A stretch of DNA of 7,797 nucleotides, taken from an uncultured Bacilli bacterium (GTDB lineage Bacteria > Bacillota_I > Bacilli_A > RFN20 > CAG-826). Location: NCBI GenBank assembly GCA_934133115.1, contig CAKPAV010000073.1:1-7797 (forward strand), in the 5' to 3' direction. The position numbers and the translations under genes were made by a program. The stretch's first letter is position 1. Every line of letters starts with the position of its first letter. Positions 1 to 4,852 of this stretch are shown here, piece after piece. The notes under the pieces were generated by a model. The model was not told the DNA's origin. It saw nothing but the letters and a program-made list of their open reading frames with translations, and did not search any database.

Positions 1-635
1 AAGTATTTCGTGTATTGATTTATTTGCCTGCAGTTATTCCTGTAGTAAGTGTTTCCTTACTTTGGAAATTAATATTTACGGGTGGTGAGTTTAATGTCGC
101 TAATTATTTCTTATCGTATTTAGGTTTAGCGCCGGTTAATTTTTTTGGTAATGGCGTTAGTGCGATGGGAACGATTATATTCGTTGGTATTTGGTCAGGA
201 TTAGGACCAACAATGCTTATTGTTTTAGCTGCTATTCAAGGCGTATCAAGTGAATTACTTGAAGCATCAGAATTAGATGGTGCAAATGGATTCCAACGCT
301 TAATGCATATTATTATTCCTTGTATTTCAAAAGCCCTAGTGTTTGTTATATTAACTTCTTTGATATCGTCACTTCAAGCATATGCCGAAGTTAAATTATT
401 AACCGAAGGCGGACCAGGAAACTCAACAATGACTATGTCTTTATTAATTGTTAGTAATGCTTTTAAAACATTAGGCAAAAAGACTCTTGGTTATGCTTGT
501 GCACAAGGTTGGGTCGTATTCTTACTTACATTTGGCTTTGCATTAATTTATGTTATTTTATCCACAAAAGAAAATAGAACTAAGAAAGTTAAGGTGAAAA
601 CTAATGAGAAACAAAAAAACCGATACACTTACTAA
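1..635 (+). CDS. Sugar ABC transporter permease, MalF/UgpA-type (5'-truncated)
   Basis: Inner-membrane permease subunit of a CUT1-family carbohydrate importer, expected to pair with the next gene's product, an ATPase and a lipoprotein binding protein. The reading frame is open from the window edge (first whole codon at 3, reading V-F-R-V-L-I-Y-L-P), so the TTG at 15 is not the start and the N-terminal part lies upstream. About 210 residues are visible. They contain several hydrophobic membrane segments and, at about 250-320, the cytoplasmic EAA loop (EASELDGANGFQRL followed by IIIP) that docks on the ATPase. The phrase LPAVIPVVSVSLLWKLIF is typical of MalF-like permeases. The C-terminal end is a short basic tail (KENRTKKVKVK). 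The gene overlaps the next by 32 bases, implying translational coupling. Family assignment is secure; the substrate cannot be read from a permease alone. Confidence 0.93.
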   Translation, partial: VFRVLIYLPAVIPVVSVSLLWKLIFTGGEFNVANYFLSYLGLAPVNFFGNGVSAMGTIIFVGIWSGLGPTMLIVLAAIQGVSSELLEASELDGANGFQRLMHIIIPCISKALVFVILTSLISSLQAYAEVKLLTEGGPGNSTMTMSLLIVSNAFKTLGKKTLGYACAQGWVVFLLTFGFALIYVILSTKENRTKKVKVKTNEKQKNRYTY

Positions 636-1446
636 AGTTTTGTTATTTATTATTGCTTTAACAATATCTATCTTCTTTGCTATTCCATTCGTTTATATGA
701 TTTTAATGTCATTAATGCGCTCATCAAATGCGATATTTGAATACCCACCAAAATTTTTCTCTGGTGTATTTAAATGGCAAAATTATGTTGATGCTTGGAA
801 TAACATCAATATGGGGAAGTTATTATTAAATACGCTTATTATGGTTGCCGCAACTATGGGAATCGGTATTACAGCTTCAATATTAATTGCTTATGGATTT
901 TCAAGGTTTAAAAATAAATATTCCAATATTTTCTTTACAATTTTGTTATCCACTATGATGATTCCTTGGGTTGTAACGATGATTCCAGCTTATGCTGAAT
1001 TTGAAAAACTTGGCTGGATTGGAACACGTTTACCGCTTATCATTCCTTGGATTGGCGGATCAGCATTTAATGTATTTATGATTAAACAATTTATGGATGA
1101 TATTCCAAAAGATTTAGATGAAGCAGCTAAAATTGATGGCGCAAATACATTTACGATTTTATTTAAGATATTATTACCGCAAATAAGACCATGCTTAGCT
1201 ACTTTATTAGTTTATTCATTTATCAATGCATGGTGTGACTATGTTGGACCTAGTATTTATTTACAATCTAATCCAGATTTATATACTTTGTCACTTGGTA
1301 TGCAAAATTTCTTCTCCGCTACAGGAAGTGCAGATTGGACTCAGGTAATGGCGGCTTCAGTAATGTTTTCAATTCCAATGGTATTATTTGTAGCCTTTGC
1401 ACAAAAAGCCTTTGTGCGTGGTGTAGTATCAACAGGAATTAAATAA
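604..1446 (+). CDS. Sugar ABC transporter permease, MalG/UgpE-type
   Basis: Second membrane subunit of the same CUT1 importer, 280 residues, the usual length for MalG-like proteins. Six hydrophobic segments are visible at about residues 12-34, 73-98, 109-130, 142-163, 196-219 and 247-270. The EAA loop is at 173-196 (EAAKIDGANTFTILFKILLP), with the conserved Gly of the motif present. The C-terminus (FVRGVVSTGIK) matches the usual FV-G---GAVKG ending of the family. The ATG at 604 is chosen because AAGGTG at 591-596 gives a Shine-Dalgarno site with 7-nt spacing; it lies inside the 3' end of the upstream permease gene. No binding-protein or ATPase gene is in view. The ATPase may be encoded elsewhere, since CUT1 systems often share one MsmX-like ATPase. 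No clear terminator follows, so readthrough into the ribokinase gene is possible. Confidence 0.95.
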   Translation: MRNKKTDTLTKVLLFIIALTISIFFAIPFVYMILMSLMRSSNAIFEYPPKFFSGVFKWQNYVDAWNNINMGKLLLNTLIMVAATMGIGITASILIAYGFSRFKNKYSNIFFTILLSTMMIPWVVTMIPAYAEFEKLGWIGTRLPLIIPWIGGSAFNVFMIKQFMDDIPKDLDEAAKIDGANTFTILFKILLPQIRPCLATLLVYSFINAWCDYVGPSIYLQSNPDLYTLSLGMQNFFSATGSADWTQVMAASVMFSIPMVLFVAFAQKAFVRGVVSTGIK

Positions 1447-1471
1447 GCATCAAAAGTAATAATGTCAAGTA

Positions 1472-1500
1472 TTCTATTTTAAATTTCTTTATGCTATTAT
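1472..1500 (+). promoter_or_regulatory. Possible extended -10 promoter for rbsK
   Basis: TATTAT at 1495-1500 is preceded by TG at 1492-1493, an extended -10 arrangement. The -35 candidate TTCTAT at 1472-1477 is 17 nt upstream but matches the consensus at only three positions. Transcription would start just before the long hairpin at 1512. The call is weak because the region is AT-rich. Confidence 0.35.
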
Positions 1501-1511
1501 TTGAATAGTAA

Positions 1512-1558
1512 TTACTTAATTCTACTAGTAAGATTTTGCTAGTATCAACATTAAGTAA
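1512..1558 (+). promoter_or_regulatory. Two-tier hairpin / dyad in the rbsK leader
   Basis: An outer 9-bp perfect stem pairs TTACTTAAT (1512-1520) with ATTAAGTAA (1550-1558). Inside it, after a small asymmetric internal loop, TACTAGTAA (1523-1531) pairs with TTGCTAGTA (1536-1544) with one G-U pair and a GATT tetraloop. There is no U-tract after it, so it is not an intrinsic terminator. It ends 3 nt before the ribosome binding site of rbsK. It may be an mRNA 5' stabilising hairpin, a structured regulatory leader, or a DNA operator. Confidence 0.6.
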
Positions 1559-1561
1559 GTT

Positions 1562-1566
1562 AGGAG
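1562..1566 (+). promoter_or_regulatory. Ribosome binding site deciding the rbsK start
   Basis: AGGAG lies 8 nt before the ATG at 1575. It supports that start over the in-frame TTG at 1536, which sits inside the leader hairpin and has no comparable site. Confidence 0.85.
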
Positions 1567-1574
1567 CGGACTAT

Positions 1575-2489
1575 ATGAGAAAAATTTATATTTTGGGTAG
1601 TATTAATATGGATTTAGTTATAAGCGCACCATATATGCCGAAAAGCGGTGAAACCTTATCTGGACAAGACTTTTTTCTTAATCCAGGAGGAAAAGGCGCT
1701 AATCAAGCAGTTGCGTGTAGTAAACAAGATGTACCAACATATTTAATTGGTAATATTGGTAAAGATATCTTTGGTAATAATTTATTATCCGCCTTACATA
1801 AATACAATGTCGATACAACATATGTTAATAAATTAGATACTACTAGTGGAATTGCGATGATTATCATTGCTAATGGTGATAATCGTATTATTCTTGATGG
1901 TGGCGCTAATCAAAAAGTTTATTTTGATCAAATCGAAGATGCGCTTAGCAAAGCTAATGAAAATGATATATTCATCACGCAATTAGAGAATAATTTAGAT
2001 GCAGTTATTAAAGGCTTAGAACTTGCTAAAGAAAAAGGATTAGTAACAATATTTAATCCTGCGCCAGCAATTAATTTAAAGAAATCAATCTATCGTAATG
2101 TTGATTACTTAATTGTTAATGAAAGCGAATGTGAAATATTAACTGGTATTAAACCAACTAATGAAGATAATGCTTTGAAAGCATACCAATACTTAAAAAA
2201 ATATGGTTTAAAATCTTTAATTATTACTTTAGGAAAACGCGGCTCAATGTGTTTTAAAGGCAAAGATTTCTACCGCATTAAAGCTCATAAAGTAGAAGCA
2301 GTTGATACAACTGCTGCGGGTGATACATTTGTTGGTGCCTTTGCTTCTCAATTATTAAAAGGTATGGAATTAAAAGATGCATTAAACTATGCATCAGGAG
2401 CTAGTGCCTTAACTTGTCTTAAAAAAGGTGCCCAACAAGCAATACCTACCGCTAAAGAGGTTAAACAGTATTTTAATAAATTAAAATAA
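1575..2489 (+). CDS. rbsK: Ribokinase (PfkB family)
   Basis: Cytosolic sugar kinase, expected to convert D-ribose plus ATP to ribose 5-phosphate for the pentose phosphate and nucleotide pathways. With the ATG at 1575 the protein has 304 residues, the usual ribokinase length. Landmarks follow E. coli RbsK closely: GSINMD (8-13, sugar-binding Asn11 and Asp13), GGKGANQ (38-44, first PfkB signature), QLE (136-138, Glu138 aligning with the substrate-contacting Glu), NPAPA (161-165), NE (182-183), TLGKRG (218-223), and DTTAAGDTF (244-252) with catalytic base Asp250. Ala in place of the first Gly of the GAGD motif is normal in ribokinases. It sits 128 bp after two CUT1 permease genes and is followed by a terminator. 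A related PfkB substrate (deoxyribose, a nucleoside) cannot be excluded, but the motif set favours ribose. Confidence 0.93.
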   Translation: MRKIYILGSINMDLVISAPYMPKSGETLSGQDFFLNPGGKGANQAVACSKQDVPTYLIGNIGKDIFGNNLLSALHKYNVDTTYVNKLDTTSGIAMIIIANGDNRIILDGGANQKVYFDQIEDALSKANENDIFITQLENNLDAVIKGLELAKEKGLVTIFNPAPAINLKKSIYRNVDYLIVNESECEILTGIKPTNEDNALKAYQYLKKYGLKSLIITLGKRGSMCFKGKDFYRIKAHKVEAVDTTAAGDTFVGAFASQLLKGMELKDALNYASGASALTCLKKGAQQAIPTAKEVKQYFNKLK

Positions 2490-2516
2490 TATATAATTAT
2501 TTCTACATGAATAAAT

Positions 2517-2547
2517 AAACTGGCGCTTATAGTCAGTTTTTTTTATT
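2517..2547 (+). terminator. Intrinsic terminator after rbsK
   Basis: AAACTGGC (2517-2524) pairs with GTCAGTTT (2532-2539) as an 8-bp stem with one G-U pair and a 7-nt loop, and runs into eight T residues (2537-2544). It separates rbsK from the surface-protein gene. Confidence 0.87.
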
Positions 2548-2609
2548 ACTCAAAATATTTTTTCATTTTTGTGCATAGCACTTCAACTGAAATATATTCA
2601 AAAATGTGC

Positions 2610-2637
2610 TTGACAAAACCATTTTTTGGGGTATACT
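2610..2637 (+). promoter_or_regulatory. Strong sigma-A-type promoter of the surface-protein gene
   Basis: A perfect TTGACA at 2610-2615 is separated by 16 nt from TATACT at 2632-2637 (five of six consensus positions). It predicts a start near 2644 and a very short leader. It is the most consensus-like promoter in the window. An 8-bp inverted repeat (CATTTTTG at 2564-2571, CAAAAATG at 2599-2606) lies just upstream of the -35 box. Confidence 0.85.
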
Positions 2638-2650
2638 TCCATACTATATG

Positions 2651-2655
2651 GGAGG
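2651..2655 (+). promoter_or_regulatory. Ribosome binding site deciding the surface-protein start
   Basis: GGAGG lies 9 nt before the ATG at 2665. The longer in-frame start at 2626 falls upstream of the -10 box and so outside the predicted transcript. The ATG at 2665 also places a clean signal peptide at the N-terminus. Confidence 0.88.
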
Positions 2656-2664
2656 ATTATTCTT

Positions 2665-4515
2665 ATGAATAAGAATATTAAACTAAGTGTAATAGCACTT
2701 GGTGCAATGCTATTAACACCTACATTAGCTAAATCTAATGAAAAAGTTGCACTAGCGGAAGATGGAGTTCAATATGTCGTTGAAGACCAAGATGGAAAGA
2801 AATATTCAAATTTTTTAGAGGCTGTTAACAGTTATCCAAAATCATTGAAGTTGTTAGCGGATATTAAAATCAATCAAGCGGTAGATTTTGAAGGAAATCT
2901 TAAATCTTTTGATTTTAATGGTCATAAAGTAACTTGTAGCGATACATTTAAAAATACTGCTTCAACATATCAAGCAGCATTCTACTTTGGTAAAGCTATT
3001 TATGACTATGGTAATGTGTTTGTTGGAACTGTAACAATCAAAGATAGTGTTGGAACTGGCGGTATTGATATGCGAGTTGATGATGTTAATGGATACGTTC
3101 AATGTATTTGGACAGGCAGATGGAACGCAAATGTAATTATTGAAAGTGGTACATTTATCGGATTAGGTGAAACAATTTATTCAGAAGATGGTAATATAAC
3201 AATTAATGGAGGTACTTTTTCTGCCAAACCTATTACTGGTGCAACCAGTACACCATATCTTCTAAATTGTCTTGATGCAAATTTTGCATCTGGCAGTGCA
3301 TCTATTACTGTTAATGGTGGTACATTTATTGATTATGATCCTGTAGCACAAAAAGCAGATAAAGGTTCATATATGGCTGAAGGGTACACTACTTCAAAAG
3401 TAGTTGATAGTGATGGTACAGTAAAATATGTTGCAAATATAGCACCAGTTATTGTTGCTGATGCTGAAGGCAATAACAAATACTATTCTTCTTTACAAGA
3501 TGCAGTAAAGAATGCAAAAAATGGAGAAACAATTACATTAAGAAATGAAGCTGCAACTGATGGAGTTGTTAGTGGTGGAGGTGTTGTTGTTCCATCTGGA
3601 TCAAATTTCACTTTAGATTTAAATGGCTTAACATATTGTGTTTCAAAAGATATGGTTGGATCAGCTGGAAGTGAAACGAATGGTTTCCAACTATTAAAAG
3701 ATTCAAATATTACTATTAAAAATGGTACATTAACTAAGTCTATTGATTATGTAAATGGTTCAATGCTTATTCAAAACTATTCAAATTTAACACTAGATAA
3801 CGCTAAATTAATTGGAACAAGTAACATTAAATATGTTGTATCCAATAACTATGGTAACGTTACATTTAAAAATAGCACTGAAATAAGCGCAACGGAAGGA
3901 AATTATGCATTTGATGCTTATTTCTGGCCTAAAGCATATGAAGAAGGCGTAACAGTTACTATTGCAGATGACACTGTTAAAATTAATGGTAAAGTTGGAT
4001 ATGCATCTGGTAGACAAACAGAGGAAGCATATAATAAAGTTAATATTATTATGCCTGCTGGCTATCAATTAACATTGGATGATGGCTTAGTATTAGAAAC
4101 TTCAGAAGATGGCAAAACACAAGAAGTTACAACAAGCGATGTCGCCGCGGCTAAAGATTTCGCATCTTTATGGAAAAATGTCCGTAATAGCGAAGGCGGT
4201 TTATGTGCTATTGTTGGAACTAGTGCAATGGATGATTTATTAACAAAATTTGATAAATTAAGCGCCACATCTAAAGAATACTTAGAATCAGTACAAGATG
4301 CTGATGGAGTTACAGTTGCTTATTCTGTTAATTATTTCAAAACATTACAACAAGCAAAGTTATCTAGCACGAATAATGGTGCAACAATTAAAACAACTTT
4401 ATTAAATGCTAGCAATGAATCTAATAATGTTGCTATGATTATCTTATTTGCAATGTTAGGAATTGCTGGCGTTGCTTCTTACTATTACATTGAAAAAAGA
4501 AAAGTTAACAACTAA
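2665..4515 (+). CDS. Secreted, C-terminally membrane-anchored beta-helix surface protein
   Basis: 616 residues, function unknown. An N-terminal signal peptide (lysines, then a hydrophobic core at about 5-22) ends near TLA22 or ALA31. Two related modules follow. Module 1 (about 35-270) opens with a D-x-D-G-K-K-Y-S line and FDFNG at 82-86, then repeats short strands ending in GTF (156-164, 177-185, 213-221). Module 2 (from about 261) opens with D-x-E-G-N-N-K-Y-Y-S, then DLNG, GFQLLKDSNITIKNGTL (ending at 356) and LTLDN near 375-379. The periodic NITINGGTF-like strands suggest a right-handed parallel beta-helix, as in pectate-lyase-like adhesins. A helical module (about 499-558; LW at 502-503, Cys514, DADGVTVAYSVNYF ending at 558) precedes a membrane helix (589-609) and the basic tail EKRKVNN. 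No LPXTG motif is present. The protein is probably displayed on the cell surface; an adhesin or carbohydrate-binding role is inference only. Confidence 0.85.
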   Translation: MNKNIKLSVIALGAMLLTPTLAKSNEKVALAEDGVQYVVEDQDGKKYSNFLEAVNSYPKSLKLLADIKINQAVDFEGNLKSFDFNGHKVTCSDTFKNTASTYQAAFYFGKAIYDYGNVFVGTVTIKDSVGTGGIDMRVDDVNGYVQCIWTGRWNANVIIESGTFIGLGETIYSEDGNITINGGTFSAKPITGATSTPYLLNCLDANFASGSASITVNGGTFIDYDPVAQKADKGSYMAEGYTTSKVVDSDGTVKYVANIAPVIVADAEGNNKYYSSLQDAVKNAKNGETITLRNEAATDGVVSGGGVVVPSGSNFTLDLNGLTYCVSKDMVGSAGSETNGFQLLKDSNITIKNGTLTKSIDYVNGSMLIQNYSNLTLDNAKLIGTSNIKYVVSNNYGNVTFKNSTEISATEGNYAFDAYFWPKAYEEGVTVTIADDTVKINGKVGYASGRQTEEAYNKVNIIMPAGYQLTLDDGLVLETSEDGKTQEVTTSDVAAAKDFASLWKNVRNSEGGLCAIVGTSAMDDLLTKFDKLSATSKEYLESVQDADGVTVAYSVNYFKTLQQAKLSSTNNGATIKTTLLNASNESNNVAMIILFAMLGIAGVASYYYIEKRKVNN

Positions 4516-4537
4516 TAACTAATCAATTAAATTAAAT

Positions 4538-4574
4538 AACTAGTGTGTTCACAAAGCATGCTAGTTTTTATTTC
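4538..4574 (+). terminator. Intrinsic terminator after the surface-protein gene
   Basis: AACTAGTGTG (4538-4547) pairs with CATGCTAGTT (4557-4566) over 10 bp, including two G-U pairs, with a 9-nt loop. It is followed by a T-rich tract (4565-4573). It closes the monocistronic surface-protein unit. Confidence 0.85.
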
Positions 4575-4625
4575 TAAAGAAAATTAAAAATACGTTAATT
4601 TAATTGCTACAATAAGCTGTTTTTT

Positions 4626-4644
4626 AAACAAAGTCTGTTTTTTT
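4626..4644 (+). terminator. Weak terminator-like hairpin
   Basis: AAACA (4626-4630) and TGTTT (4636-4640) form a 5-bp stem with a 5-nt loop running into seven T residues. It is AT-rich and short. It might be a backup terminator for the upstream gene, or chance. Confidence 0.25.
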
Positions 4645-4645
4645 A

Positions 4646-4683
4646 TTGAAAATACTTGAAATTTTATTAGAATATGTTAGTAT
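4646..4683 (+). promoter_or_regulatory. Candidate promoter(s) of an intergenic small RNA
   Basis: TTGAAA at 4646-4651 is 16 nt from TAGAAT at 4668-4673; each box matches consensus at five of six positions. A second, overlapping pair is TTGAAA at 4656-4661 and TAGTAT at 4678-4683, also with 16-nt spacing. The two -35 boxes are 10 bp apart. No ORF with a ribosome binding site follows before the terminator at 4739. Confidence 0.5.
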
Positions 4684-4770
4684 TATTAATGTAGTTACAC
4701 TCGTAATTATTGTTTGGTAGTCCTTATCCAGACATGCTAAAGTGGTTAATCCGTAGTAACCACTTTTTTT
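4680..4770 (+). ncRNA. Candidate structured small RNA (three hairpins, own terminator)
   Basis: About 90 nt between promoter-like boxes and a strong terminator, carrying three adjacent hairpins with almost no linker. Hairpin 1 pairs 4691-4698 with 4703-4710 (8 bp including two G-U pairs, loop ACTC). Hairpin 2 pairs TGTTTGG (4711-4717) with CCAGACA (4728-4734), 7 bp with one G-U pair and a 10-nt loop. Hairpin 3 is the perfect terminator stem (4739-4748 with 4757-4766). I recognise no Rfam-type family: it lacks the conserved cores of T-box, purine, preQ1, SAM, TPP, c-di-GMP and fluoride RNAs, and of SRP, 6S, tmRNA and RNase P. It ends 20 nt before the -35 box of mutS2, so it is more likely a free RNA than an attenuator, though readthrough into mutS2 is possible. 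The 5' end is estimated. Confidence 0.5.
4739..4770 (+). terminator. Strong intrinsic terminator upstream of mutS2
   Basis: AAAGTGGTTA (4739-4748) pairs perfectly with TAACCACTTT (4757-4766), a 10-bp stem with an 8-nt loop, followed by seven consecutive T residues (4764-4770). No gene ends directly before it: the nearest upstream gene already has its own terminator at 4538. This points to a separate transcript ending here. Confidence 0.92.
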
Positions 4771-4789
4771 ATGCATTTTTGCATATTTC

Positions 4790-4818
4790 TTTAAATTTTT
4801 ATGATTATATCTTATAAT
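4790..4818 (+). promoter_or_regulatory. Promoter of the mutS2-uvrC operon
   Basis: A consensus TATAAT at 4813-4818 has a TTTAAA -35 candidate (4790-4795, four of six) at 17-nt spacing. Transcription would start near 4825, leaving a leader of about 28 nt before the ATG at 4853. Confidence 0.7.
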
Positions 4819-4822
4819 CATA
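4800..4822 (+). promoter_or_regulatory. Perfect dyad covering the mutS2 -10 box (possible operator)
   Basis: TATGATTATA (4800-4809) and TATAATCATA (4813-4822) are exact reverse complements separated by TCT. The right arm contains the -10 TATAAT. By symmetry the left arm presents a TATAAT on the other strand. A repressor bound here would block the promoter; a symmetric bidirectional -10 is an alternative. The bound factor, if any, is unknown. Confidence 0.5.
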
Positions 4823-4852
4823 GTGCATATTAAGCGTAGGTGATTAGTTATT

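Noticed and set aside
1536..1574. Longer ribokinase start at TTG 1536.
   Set aside because: It lies within the leader hairpin with no Shine-Dalgarno site. The added 13 residues are outside the ribokinase family's usual N-terminus, while ATG 1575 has AGGAG at 8 nt.
3808..4268. Two minus-strand ORFs opposite the surface-protein gene.
   Set aside because: They are shadows of a well-supported + strand gene, with no ribosome binding sites or recognisable protein features.
4711..4770. Partial resemblance of the small-RNA candidate to the 3' half of a Cas9 tracrRNA (GG-TAGTCC-TTATC, then AAAGTGG, then a terminator hairpin).
   Set aside because: The shared blocks are short. The GG...CC here belong to a 7-bp stem with a 10-nt loop, unlike the small nexus of tracrRNA, and there is no CRISPR repeat, anti-repeat partner or cas gene in the window. 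It would be revived only if a cas9 locus elsewhere had repeats complementary to about 4680-4710.
4691..4770. Purine or 2'-deoxyguanosine riboswitch, suggested by an ACACTCGTA-like start.
   Set aside because: The conserved three-way junction core and the loop-loop partners are absent, the hairpins are consecutive rather than enclosed by a P1 stem (only a 5-bp closing pair is possible), and mutS2 is not a purine-regulated gene.
4771..4784. Short palindrome ATGCA-TTTT-TGCAT just after the terminator.
   Set aside because: Only 5-bp arms in AT-rich sequence with no further context; likely chance.
4624..4821. Minus-strand ORF of 65 codons over the mutS2 upstream region.
   Set aside because: It begins inside the AT-rich dyad at the mutS2 promoter, runs antisense through the terminator and the RNA candidate, has no convincing ribosome binding site, and its translation is low-complexity with no recognisable domain.
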